This document shows positions 47,238 to 55,509 of a stretch of 64,000 nucleotides of DNA, in pieces. The notes below the pieces were generated by a model that saw only the letters and a program-made list of their open reading frames with translations, was not told where the DNA came from and made no database searches. This DNA comes from Sulfolobus sp. S-194 (GTDB lineage Archaea; Thermoproteota; Thermoprotei_A; Sulfolobales; Sulfolobaceae), in NCBI RefSeq assembly GCF_012222305.1, contig NZ_CP035730.1, positions 1,116,001 through 1,180,000 on the forward strand. Direction: 5' to 3'. A program made the position numbers and the translations under genes. Every line of letters starts with the position of its first letter. Position 1 is the stretch's first letter.

Positions 47238-48579
47238 CTGTTTTAGTAGCCTTTCCTCCATTTGTGATTTCTGATGATATTTTAAGTGCATACTTTAGTA
47301 TTATAGCGGGATCATTACTGATTCCTAGAATTCTCTCATATTTTGTAAATTCTCTTAAAGTCAAGCTAAGTACATTAAGATAGATACCGTTATTTTCTTT
47401 CTTAATTTTTGTATAAATTTCCCAAAATGGTCTTACTCCTTTTCTTCCTTTGATTAGCTCTATTTTAAAAAGATTTCTCTCAATTTCTATCTTAGATATA
47501 TAGAAATCTTTTAAGGAGACTATGTATACAAGAGAATTGAAATCAAGCTCATCTAAATAAAATATTGCTTTATCCAAATTCCCTATATTGCTTGAGAATT
47601 CAAAATCTTTCTCGTAAAAGCTCTCACATTCCTTATCTATGCAAGAATATATGTAATCCTTAAATAATCTAGGAATTAAGGTATAGCCGTTTGAATAACT
47701 TAGAGGTCTTTTTACCCATTCATAAAAGAATAATTCAATATTATAAAGAACCTCTATGTCCAGTGTGAAGGGATGAGAGGCTATGATTTTGGGACTTCCG
47801 TTTCTCTTTTCCTTAATCCCTTTAAGCACTTTCTTTAATGATATGCAGAAATAACTTTGCGTTAATTCAACCCATTCTTCTGTTTTAAGCTCTTTTGAAG
47901 AGAATATTGAAAATATTTTATCCCTACTGGATATGGAAAACATTGAATTATATGTTACAAAATCAACCAATGCAAGAGAGTAGATCGGGATCTCCTCTTC
48001 TCTTTTCTCCCTAATCTGCTTAATTATATCACTTATTACTAGGAGCTGATTAGGTGAGAATAACTTATAAATTGCATCAAAACCATTTTTGAAGTTAATT
48101 TTAGCCTTTGGAATATCTGGATCTAAAAATACATCTCTCAACTTCTCGTAGTTTTCTGAAGTTGGAGTTATCGGTGAATCAAAAAGTTCTTTAATTGATA
48201 TTTCTCCATAAAGGAATTTTTCAAGATTACTATTCCATGTTCTGAAATCTACCTTCTCTATCACATTATTACATTTAGGGCATCTTAACGGCTTCTTTTT
48301 ACTATAGGGAAATTCTTCACCACAATAAGGGCATTTTATTTTCCAATAGTTAACCTTTAGTTTATCCTTATTTCTCTTAATGTCACATTCTATCGAAAGT
48401 TTTTCCCTACTCTTATATATACTCTTAAGTAAAATTCGAAATAGAGGATTAGGGTCCGTAAAATCACCGTATAAGTGTAATTCGCTGGTCAAAGCAAAGG
48501 GATCTAAAATATCAGTTAACTGGATGTTATTATTCCTTCTCCAGAACTGGAATGAATTACCATGAAAACTAAGTTCCAT
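47230..48579 (-). CDS. Inactive DUF1156 methylase paralogue
   Basis: A protein of 449 aa, half the length of the intact methylase. It keeps family-specific blocks: zinc cysteines C83/C86 and C100/C103 (KCPYCGEEF, RCPKCNN), TWNSNLEKFLYGEISIKELF, a block like FDAIYKLFSPNQLLVISDI, and LREFTKYERILGISND. The first part has DPFA (residues 26-29) but not the following Gly-rich SAM loop, and the catalytic DPPY site reads SHPF (268-271). The frame is clean, without stops, so it seems to be kept as a protein with a structural or inhibitory role. It converges on, and overlaps by 8 bases, the MBL nuclease gene. Confidence 0.75.
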   Translation of the reverse strand: MELSFHGNSFQFWRRNNNIQLTDILDPFALTSELHLYGDFTDPNPLFRILLKSIYKSREKLSIECDIKRNKDKLKVNYWKIKCPYCGEEFPYSKKKPLRCPKCNNVIEKVDFRTWNSNLEKFLYGEISIKELFDSPITPTSENYEKLRDVFLDPDIPKAKINFKNGFDAIYKLFSPNQLLVISDIIKQIREKREEEIPIYSLALVDFVTYNSMFSISSRDKIFSIFSSKELKTEEWVELTQSYFCISLKKVLKGIKEKRNGSPKIIASHPFTLDIEVLYNIELFFYEWVKRPLSYSNGYTLIPRLFKDYIYSCIDKECESFYEKDFEFSSNIGNLDKAIFYLDELDFNSLVYIVSLKDFYISKIEIERNLFKIELIKGRKGVRPFWEIYTKIKKENNGIYLNVLSLTLREFTKYERILGISNDPAIILKYALKISSEITNGGKATKTVS

Positions 48580-48940
48580 ACCTAAGAAATAACAAAATTA
48601 AATGGAGAGAGTAAAGTGTTTTTCAGGGAAGAGAAAATGCAAATATAAGGCATTTATGGCTATCATAATTCAAAATATGAGATTACTATTGAACTATAGT
48701 ATTTTCTATGTAAATTAGCTATCTTAGACTAATATCTTTTCCGTGTGAAGACTGATTAGTTTAATGAGTTTAAATTAGAATAAAATACCATATCTACAGA
48801 CTAGTTTTCGTTAAATAATTGCTAGAGGATTTCAGTTAAAAATCTCTGTAAATATATAAAATCAACTATTTGATATAATCGTTTATTAGACATTTGTTAA
48901 TCATCTCTTCTATTCACTCTGTTTATTAACATTAAATTCC
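48580..48940. other. Spacer, nothing recognised
   Basis: An AT-rich 361-base stretch holding the start region of the inactive methylase paralogue (right edge to the left) and the end region of the DUF1028 gene. No coding fragment or repeat is seen. Confidence 0.45.
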
Positions 48941-49750
48941 TCATATATTTCCCCCACCCAACAAAATCCTTAGTACACTTTTACCTATTTTATCTCCAGT
49001 ATATTTCCCTTCAAAGTTGTTCATCTCTACCCATTCTCTAAGGGATTTAAACCCTAATCTCTTTAACGCTTTCTCAATTTCCTCTTTATAATCTTCAACA
49101 CTTACAAACTCCTCATCGAAAAAAGTTGCAACCCAAAGGTTCAATAACCTCTCTAACTCTTTAAGAGGATCCGGACTATCATCAACTCTTATATCTAAAT
49201 ATTTTCCTACAGAGAATGGATCAAACTCTTTATTGCTCTTTTCCTCTTTTCTCACAACAATTATTGCAGCACTCTGTTTTCCTCTTCTATCACCACCTTT
49301 ACTCTCACCAGCCTTTAACGCTCTAAGAATCTTCTCATAAATTTTACCCTTACCTTCAGCCTCCTTTGCCATTGCTTCTAGGACTTCTTCTCCAACTAAA
49401 ATATTACCTTGAACGGTAAAATTATTACCAATGATGTGACCGGCATAAGAATAACACTCTTTCCCGGTGAATGCTGTACTGTTTCCTTTGGAATCAATAA
49501 TCCCTACTTGTCTCTTTTCCCTTAAGGGATCTTCGCTTATCAACTTTCTTAACACTTCTTCAGCTGAATATTTTTCTAAAAGTTCTAACCCTTTCTTTCC
49601 ATACTCTAGGTTAGCTAACGCTTGAGTAGCTATAGCACCTACATTTGGTTTTAACCAGGGTACGAAAGCACCTACAGCTAAAAACTTACTCGCTACTCCT
49701 ATGCCCCATGCTTTTTCTTCTGGGTCGTATATGACTATTGAATAGGTCAC
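48941..49750 (-). CDS. DUF1028-family protein (Ntn-hydrolase fold)
   Basis: A protein of 269 aa. Segments typical of DUF1028 are present: GIGVASKFLAVGAFVPW near residue 15, IATQALANLEYGKKGLELL, RQVGIIDSKGNSTAFTG and VQGNILVGEEVLEAMA, and GGDRRGKQSAAIIVV. Members have an Ntn-hydrolase-like fold with unclear activity, often linked to amino acid or peptide use. The C-terminal 80 aa (YLDIRVDDSPDPLKELERL) fits the longer archaeal type. It does not look like part of the defence genes around it. Confidence 0.75.
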   Translation of the reverse strand: MTYSIVIYDPEEKAWGIGVASKFLAVGAFVPWLKPNVGAIATQALANLEYGKKGLELLEKYSAEEVLRKLISEDPLREKRQVGIIDSKGNSTAFTGKECYSYAGHIIGNNFTVQGNILVGEEVLEAMAKEAEGKGKIYEKILRALKAGESKGGDRRGKQSAAIIVVRKEEKSNKEFDPFSVGKYLDIRVDDSPDPLKELERLLNLWVATFFDEEFVSVEDYKEEIEKALKRLGFKSLREWVEMNNFEGKYTGDKIGKSVLRILLGGGNI

Positions 49751-49827
49751 AAGTACTATTTCCCTCTCAGTTATTTAAACATTTAGATATATCTAAAATT
49801 TATTAGGATAAACACACAATTATCATT

Positions 49828-50958
49828 ATGTATGAATGGTTTAAGCAAATGAGAAAAGAAAGCCCCGTATATTATGACGGTAAGGTGTGGAATTTATTCA
49901 AATATGAGGATTGTAAAATGGTACTTAATGATCATAAGAGGTTTTCATCTAATTTAACCGGGTACAATGATAAACTTGAAAAGCTGAGGAGTGGAAAGGT
50001 TTTCTTTGATATCCCAACAAGATATACAATGTTAACTTCTGATCCACCTCTTCACGACGAGTTAAGGAACTTAACAGCAGACGCTTTTAATCCCTCTAAC
50101 CTCCCAGTAGATTTCGTGAAAGAAGTTACTGTAAAGTTACTATCTGAGTTAGGTGATGAATTTGACGTTATAGAATCTTTTGCAATTCCGTTACCTATTA
50201 TAGTTATTTCTAAAATGTTGGGGATAAACTCAGACGTTAAAAAAGTCAAGAATTGGTCAGATTTAATAGCATTAAGACTAGGTAAAGCTGATGAAATTTT
50301 TTCTATTGGAAGAAAATATCTAGAATTAATAACCTTCTCCAAAAGGGAATTGGATTCGAGAAAAGGTAAAGAAATAATTGATTTAGCTGGGAGGATTGCT
50401 AATTCTAACTTATCAGATATAGAAAAGGAGGGGTATTTTATCCTTTTAATGATTGCGGGAAATGAAACAACTACCAATTTGATAGGAAATGCTATTGAAG
50501 ATTTCACTTTGTATAACGTTTGGGATCATGTGAGAGAAAAAGGTGCTTTAAAGGCTGTTGAGGAGGCATTAAGGTTTTCTCCACCCGTTATGAGGACAAT
50601 AAGGGTTACGAAAGAAAGGGTAAAGATACGTGATCAAGTTATAGATGAGGGAGAGTTGGTTAGGGTTTGGATAGCCTCAGCTAATAGGGATGAGGAAGTA
50701 TTTAAAGACCCAGATTCGTTTATTCCGGATAGGACACCGAATCCTCATTTGAGTTTCGGTTCGGGAATACATTTATGTTTGGGAGCGCCATTAGCTAGGT
50801 TAGAGGCTAGAATAGCTTTAGAGGAATTTGCTAAAAGGTTTAAAGTTAAGGAAATTGTTGAAAAGGAGAAGATTGATAATGAGGTTCTTAACGGTTATAG
50901 GAAGTTAGTGGTGAGGGTAGAAAAAGTATATATAGCAAGGAAAAACGATGAGAGTTAA
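49828..50958 (+). CDS. cyp119: Cytochrome P450, CYP119 family
   Basis: A thermostable P450 of 376 aa. It has the I-helix oxygen-activation motif IAGNETTTN near residue 215, EEALRFSPP (ExxR helix), and the heme-thiolate loop [19 protein letters not shown] with the axial Cys near residue 318. Sequence and length match CYP119A2 of S. tokodaii as I recall it. The physiological substrate is unknown; fatty acids are hydroxylated in vitro, and electrons come from a 2-oxoacid-ferredoxin oxidoreductase via ferredoxin. It stands alone between DUF1028 (divergent) and the ATPase gene at 51077. Confidence 0.9.
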   Translation: MYEWFKQMRKESPVYYDGKVWNLFKYEDCKMVLNDHKRFSSNLTGYNDKLEKLRSGKVFFDIPTRYTMLTSDPPLHDELRNLTADAFNPSNLPVDFVKEVTVKLLSELGDEFDVIESFAIPLPIIVISKMLGINSDVKKVKNWSDLIALRLGKADEIFSIGRKYLELITFSKRELDSRKGKEIIDLAGRIANSNLSDIEKEGYFILLMIAGNETTTNLIGNAIEDFTLYNVWDHVREKGALKAVEEALRFSPPVMRTIRVTKERVKIRDQVIDEGELVRVWIASANRDEEVFKDPDSFIPDRTPNPHLSFGSGIHLCLGAPLARLEARIALEEFAKRFKVKEIVEKEKIDNEVLNGYRKLVVRVEKVYIARKNDES

Positions 50959-51076
50959 TATAAGGTATGTTGTTTTCCATAGTAAGTGCGAAGGGTAAAT
51001 GGCAAGGAGTAGTAATGAGAATGGCAAAGCTATTGCTTTAGATAAACTATAATATCTCGCTGAATAAATTTAAGTT

Positions 51077-52135
51077 GTGATAAGGGAGTTATCAATTCAG
51101 AACTTTAAGAGTCTTGAAAATGTTAAAATTGAACTCGGCAAAATTAATGTGTTAGTTGGCCCTAACGGCTCTGGGAAGACCGCTATAATAGAATCATTAC
51201 TCTTAATTAGAAATCTGGTTTCAAAAATTTTGGGGATGTCTCCTTTCGGACTATGGTGGGGTTATGATAATGTTGTATTTAATAGGGACTTAGGGAGAAA
51301 CATAGTGATTGAGATTAACTCTGACGAGTTTTATTACCTTCTTGAGGTGCATAGAGAGAGATTTGTCAAAGAGATATTAAGAATGAAGGATTTAACCCTT
51401 GAAAGGAGTGAAGATAAGGTAGTAATTAACAATGAGGAATATAAGGGACTTAATGAAGAATATAGTGTGTTAAATCTAGTTAACGCAGCAAGACTACCTA
51501 GAGATAAAGTAATGGTGTTAAACTCAGTGTATAATTTTTTGACTGGTATAATGGTTTTACGCGTAGATCCCTATGAAGCAATTTCACCAATTCACGCTTC
51601 CGAAATTACGGCAATTGATATTAAAGGAAGGGGTATGGTAAAGGTTCTACATAACCTATATTCTGAAGGTAATCTTCCAGGCTATATTCATGAATTCCTT
51701 AAAGAGGAGGGGTACTCAATTTCATTTAAACTATCTGATGAGGGAAACATTATACTATATGTTAACGACCACGGTGTTACAGTACCTCCTCCATCAGTTC
51801 CTAGCGGGCTTATAAAAATGCTTACCATAATGACTGCATTGGCACTCAAACCTAAAATCCTAGCCATAGATGAGGCCGAGAATTCACTTCACCTAAAGTA
51901 TATTGAAAGACTTCTTGATGTTTTTGATTATTTCTCTAATGACACACAAATAATACTTTCAACACATTCACCGGCAGTCATTGACTTGGTTAAACCTTCA
52001 GATTTAGTATTAATATCAAAAGAAGGTTTGTCTACTAAAGTTAGGAGGGTTAATAAAAAAGATAAGGAGTTAAAGGAATTTTTAGTTAAGAACGGAATTA
52101 CTTTAAGTGATGCATATTTTTACGGTGTAATTTAG
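51077..52135 (+). CDS. AAA ATPase of an ATPase-TOPRIM defence pair
   Basis: An ABC/SMC-like ATPase of 352 aa of the AAA_15/AAA_21 type. Walker A VGPNGSGKTA near residue 29, a signature-like helix (SGLIKMLTIMTALALKP), Walker B ILAIDEAENSLH near residue 275, and the H-loop ILSTHSPAV. These are the features of OLD-type and PARIS/AriA-type ATPases. The start is GTG 51077. The stop is directly followed by the GTG of the next gene, so the two are co-translated. It probably senses invading DNA or phage proteins and controls the partner nuclease. Confidence 0.85.
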   Translation: MIRELSIQNFKSLENVKIELGKINVLVGPNGSGKTAIIESLLLIRNLVSKILGMSPFGLWWGYDNVVFNRDLGRNIVIEINSDEFYYLLEVHRERFVKEILRMKDLTLERSEDKVVINNEEYKGLNEEYSVLNLVNAARLPRDKVMVLNSVYNFLTGIMVLRVDPYEAISPIHASEITAIDIKGRGMVKVLHNLYSEGNLPGYIHEFLKEEGYSISFKLSDEGNIILYVNDHGVTVPPPSVPSGLIKMLTIMTALALKPKILAIDEAENSLHLKYIERLLDVFDYFSNDTQIILSTHSPAVIDLVKPSDLVLISKEGLSTKVRRVNKKDKELKEFLVKNGITLSDAYFYGVI

Positions 52136-52636
52136 GTGAAGGTGTGTATTGTTTCTGAGGACACTTACGGTTACATTTTTTTGAGGAAAATAATATACAG
52201 GTTGAAAGACTGCTGTAAAGCGCCTGACCTCGAAGTGTATAATACGGGGAGTTCTTATAATACATATAGGGGAAGTCATTATGATAAACTTGTCAGGATA
52301 GTTAGGGTATTATGTCCTTTCTGTGATATAATACTTATAACAAAGGACGCCGATGGAAGGAACATACATGAGGAGGAGGATAAGCTCAAAAATCTAATAA
52401 ATAATTGTGAAAAAGTAAAATTCCTTATTTTTAACTATCAGATAGAGGACTGGATAGTATATAGTTTGACAAAACATCTTGATCCTAATCCAGCTGAGTA
52501 TTTAAAGACACACTATCAGTATGAAAAATATAAGCTGGATGATTATGCTGACAAACTTAAATTCGAGATTTTAAAGAACCTAGATAGCTTCTACAAATTC
52601 ATACAGTATATAAAGCTTGAAAAATGCTTTAGCTGA
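52136..52636 (+). CDS. TOPRIM-like nuclease partner of the ATPase
   Basis: A protein of 166 aa with the sparse signature of a TOPRIM/DUF4276-like domain: an early Glu in VSEDTYGYIFLRKI, the metal-binding pair DADGRN in ILITKDADGRN, and a later Glu in NYQIEDWIV. The Cys residues (DCCKAP, CPFCD) are unusual. It follows the ATPase gene with no gap, both with GTG starts. OLD, RloB and AriB nucleases work in this way with an AAA partner, so an RNA- or DNA-cutting effector is likely; the subfamily is not clear. Confidence 0.6.
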   Translation: MKVCIVSEDTYGYIFLRKIIYRLKDCCKAPDLEVYNTGSSYNTYRGSHYDKLVRIVRVLCPFCDIILITKDADGRNIHEEEDKLKNLINNCEKVKFLIFNYQIEDWIVYSLTKHLDPNPAEYLKTHYQYEKYKLDDYADKLKFEILKNLDSFYKFIQYIKLEKCFS

Positions 52637-53046
52637 TTCTTTTCCTTTTCTAAATGTAGCCACTAATCATCACTAGCATTAAGGAGCCGGTTATTCGGCT
52701 TGTTCATCTTCGCCCTAGCAATGTTACTCCATACTTGCTCCTCAAGGGGACAAAGAGCAAGAAAGACTTCCGCTTACTCCTAACTATCTTGCTCCTACAA
52801 GATAATATTACTATTTTACAAGAATATTTAGTTAAATTATTTTATACACTTTTTAACTCTCTTGAATTATTTTCGGGGTGATGAATTTGGGGTCTAGGGT
52901 TGTCCGAGGGAAAGTAGAATAACTACTATCGATAATTTATGTTTTTTATGAATGATTATCTTTACATTCAAATATAAATTTATTCAATTATTTGCATATT
53001 GAACAACGTTACACCTTTAACGAAATTAGTTCGCAGTCAAGGGAAA
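52637..53046. other. Spacer with a short transposase-like relic
   Basis: No gene. On the minus strand 52663-52773 reads 36 codons open to a TAG, ending EEQVWSNIARAKMNKPNN and NRLLNASDD, in a local G+C-richer patch. It looks like the C-terminal end of some mobile-element protein. A small hairpin (GAGCCGGTTATTCGGCTTG, 52683-52701) lies in the same patch and might be part of a terminator for the TOPRIM gene. The rest, to 53046, is AT-rich. Confidence 0.35.
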
Positions 53047-53505
53047 TCAGAAATGATAGTAATATAGTTTAGCTAGAGATAATCCAATATTTTTCTTGTC
53101 GTTTCTATCTATACTCGTACTAAGTTCCCTAAATAATCTTTTGAGGATTTTCTTATTAGACGAGGACTCTGTAAGTTTTGCAACTATCTTAGCCATATTA
53201 TAATTCTCGTTTACTAAATCATTTAGAACGAGAAGTAAAATATGACTTGAGTTAGTCGGTGTTTTTGCTTGTATAACAGCCCTAATATTGTTTTTTATTT
53301 TAAGTAGTTCTACAATATCATCTCTCCTTTTGTTATTTAGAGCTTCCGCGAGATCTTTCTTTGCAGAAACACTACCATTAATAACGGACTGGAGACTACC
53401 ACAGATTTTATTGCAAGCTGTTAAACATTCTATATCGCAATTCTTAAGACAACTAGAAAAATGATGATTATAAATTCTGCAGTTATCTTTTCCCTTAATT
53501 TTGAA
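53047..53505 (-). CDS. Cys-rich ORF with no ATG/GTG/TTG start
   Basis: An open frame of 152 codons ending at TGA 53047-53049, bounded upstream by TGA 53506-53508, with no ATG, GTG or TTG in its first 100 codons. It begins KIKGKDNCRIYNHHFSSCL and continues with a tight cysteine series (CLKNCDIECLTACNKICG), then a helical, charged C-terminal region (LAEALNNKRRDDIVELLKI). The composition is protein-like throughout. It may use a non-standard start (ATT near 53499), or it is a gene whose 5' end has been lost. The downstream VapC stop lies 24 bases away in the same orientation. Function unknown. Confidence 0.45.
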   Translation of the reverse strand, partial: FKIKGKDNCRIYNHHFSSCLKNCDIECLTACNKICGSLQSVINGSVSAKKDLAEALNNKRRDDIVELLKIKNNIRAVIQAKTPTNSSHILLLVLNDLVNENYNMAKIVAKLTESSSNKKILKRLFRELSTSIDRNDKKNIGLSLAKLYYYHF

Positions 53506-53528
53506 TCATATAAAAATGTAGTTTAGTA

Positions 53529-53963
53529 CTAAAGCAATATAATTCCTTTGATATCTATTCCTTTTTCTTTCAAGAAGCTATAAAAAGATTTGTCCATGGT
53601 AACTAGTGGAATTTCAGTACTCTTATAAGCAGTGTACAATATCGCATCAAATATATCGTTCCATCCCTTATTTAGGATCTCATATATTATTTCAATTTCT
53701 AGTTCTTCAATAGGAATTAGCCTAACGTTACTCAGGATATAAATTAACCCTTTCATAGCTTCTTCCGGTAATTTGCTTAATTTTAGCTTCTTAGCCTCCT
53801 TGAACATTATTGCTAAAAGTTCGGTTAACATTAAGCTAGGATAATATATTGCCTTCCCTTCCAGCAAATTTATCTCTACACCTTTAACCCTAATTCCCAC
53901 TAAAGGTAATAAAAAACTAGTATCAACTATTAATTCCGAGAGATTTGCTAATCTCTTCTCCAA
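53529..53963 (-). CDS. vapC: VapC-type PIN-domain toxin
   Basis: A PIN-domain protein of 144 aa with the expected acidic residues: LIVDTSFLLPL (first Asp), LMLTELLAIM (Glu), WNDIFDAILYTAYK (Asp) and PLVTMDKSFYSFL (Asp). It should cut RNA (tRNA or mRNA) when free of antitoxin. Its start lies within the antitoxin gene (41-base overlap), the usual vapBC arrangement. All active-site residues are intact, in contrast to the toxins at 19071 and 28014. Confidence 0.85.
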   Translation of the reverse strand: MEKRLANLSELIVDTSFLLPLVGIRVKGVEINLLEGKAIYYPSLMLTELLAIMFKEAKKLKLSKLPEEAMKGLIYILSNVRLIPIEELEIEIIYEILNKGWNDIFDAILYTAYKSTEIPLVTMDKSFYSFLKEKGIDIKGIILL

Positions 53964-54150
53964 CCTTCTCTACCTCATCTGGACTTATTTCAGCCCAATA
54001 CTTTGAAGGTTTCCTAACAGGTATTAGTTCTATCCTATCATCCTTTACAACTACAATCAATCTATCACCCTCTTTTAAGTTAAGACTCTCAGCAATGTCT
54101 TTAGGAATATAAATAGCATTCCTTTTACCTATCCTTATAATCTTATTCAT
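53923..54150 (-). CDS. vapB: VapB-type AbrB-fold antitoxin
   Basis: A protein of 75 aa with an N-terminal AbrB/SpoVT swapped-hairpin DNA-binding domain (IIRIGKRNAIYIPKDIAESL, EGDRLIVVVKDDRIELIP) and a C-terminal toxin-binding helix (SPDEVEKVGEEISKSL). It overlaps the vapC gene by 41 bases. A perfect palindrome lies directly before its start and is probably its autoregulatory operator. Confidence 0.85.
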   Translation of the reverse strand: MNKIIRIGKRNAIYIPKDIAESLNLKEGDRLIVVVKDDRIELIPVRKPSKYWAEISPDEVEKVGEEISKSLGINS

Positions 54151-54158
54151 AAGATTTA

Positions 54159-54172
54159 TCTGATTAATCAGA
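54159..54172. promoter_or_regulatory. Perfect palindromic operator of the vapBC pair
   Basis: TCTGATTAATCAGA is a perfect 14-base palindrome, 9 bases before the vapB ATG (minus strand). A TATA-like TTTATAAG lies just upstream on the minus strand (near 54196). AbrB-type antitoxins repress their own operon by binding such sites; this is the most likely reading. A second hairpin (AGGTGGGA...TCTCACCT, 54213-54232) lies further up. Confidence 0.65.
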
Positions 54173-55080
54173 CTAATAAGACTTTCTTACAATGCTTATA
54201 AAACCAGGTTAAGGAGGTGGGAAGAATCTCACCTTGCCAATCCAGTTACCATTTGCGAATTACAATATTCTCTTAGTTAGTATACTATTAAGGATAAGGA
54301 AATTCTCTCTAAGAAGATTACAGATATTTCTTTTCTTACAATTATAAGAAGCTCAGAGATAGAGCATATATGAATCTAATTAAAACACAATGGAGGAGTT
54401 ATTGAAATCTAATGAGATTGAAGGAACGTAAGAGAAAATAATTAAATTTATGAGATTATTTTAGAACACGATGGTAATGAAGAGGGAAGTATATATGAGT
54501 GTTTACCCGTAGCGTAACTTCTCCTTACTTTTAATTCTGTCACGGGCACGTATATAAACACGACTCAGATCAAAACGATATATAGAAGTAATTAAAAATA
54601 ACGAGTAGTTACGTAAAAAGACTTACAGTCTTTTGAATCCCTACCCGATGAGGAACAAGTTAAGCTAATCTTAGAAGATATAGAGTTAGTAGAACCGTCC
54701 AGTGATTGAAATGTCACATAATCACCTAATTAGGTGTTTCGTATAAATCCTCAGTTTAAAAATAACAAACATGTGAGATTTACCACTTTATAGTTAAAGG
54801 GAAAATAATAAGACTTCTGATAGTTTAAAGATGATATTGAATGTATTACTGCGTTGTTGAATCCTTCACAAGTTAAGCTCATCAGTTTTTTCAAATTTTA
54901 AATTAAGTGTTGATTTTTTAAAAAGTTTGTCATTAACTTTAATATTTGGTGTCATCATCAGCATATAGATTTATTAAATGATATCTCTCTATAAGAATAT
55001 AAATATTGAAGTAAGGGTTTACAGCGTGCTAAAGATTGTAGAAATATAAATAGCTCAATGAGGATACCATGATTATTATT
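54173..55080. other. Gene-free stretch with short coding relics
   Basis: No complete gene in about 900 bases. On the plus strand 54617-54709 (31 codons) reads KDLQSFESLPDEEQVKLI with a clean protein look, ending at TGA; the frame just upstream (YIEVIKNNE) is shifted, so it is probably a broken small gene. A hairpin is at 54213-54232. The last 300 bases are plain AT-rich spacer to the membrane cluster. Confidence 0.4.
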
Positions 55081-55509
55081 TTATATTAAAATATAAAATA
55101 TATTGTATACTAAAACTTCTATTATAGCAAGAATAAATAATACTATAAATCCCTTAATTAGTTCTTTTGAAAATCTAAACATAATATAAAATTCCATGAA
55201 GGCTAAGAATATGGTAAAATATCCCATGTTCAGATTATCAAAAATTGCTGACCACGCTATATAAAATTCAGAAAATAGAGCTATAAACGAAACTAGTAAT
55301 GCGACACCTACCACCTTTATATGCTCTACGAGAATATAAATAAGTAAATATACTATACTATTTAACGCAAATATTACTAAGATCCATGCATATCCTAGAA
55401 ATCTTACTTGTAATTTTAATGGTGAAAGAAATGAAGGAAGTATTGAAAGCAGAAGTGCCATACAACTAATTATGAGATATTTTCTAATTATATCATCCAA
55501 ACATATCAC
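55081..55509 (-). CDS. Four-helix membrane protein of peptide cassette A
   Basis: A protein of 142 aa with four hydrophobic helices. It is a clear relative of the 139-aa protein at 59444: both share EFYIAWSAIFDNLNMGYFTI / EFYLGISAIMENLSVGYFTV and IIEVLVYN / FIEILVYD near the C-terminus. It is the last gene of the minus-strand cassette A (17-base overlap with the 354-aa gene). Its size and membrane nature would suit an immunity protein or transporter subunit, which is an inference. Confidence 0.7.
   Translation of the reverse strand: MICLDDIIRKYLIISCMALLLSILPSFLSPLKLQVRFLGYAWILVIFALNSIVYLLIYILVEHIKVVGVALLVSFIALFSEFYIAWSAIFDNLNMGYFTIFLAFMEFYIMFRFSKELIKGFIVLFILAIIEVLVYNIFYILI

Noticed and set aside
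49828-50958. The P450 as part of the defence island
   Set aside because: CYP119 is a normal Sulfolobales gene and has no operon link to the ATPase-TOPRIM pair or the methylase system.
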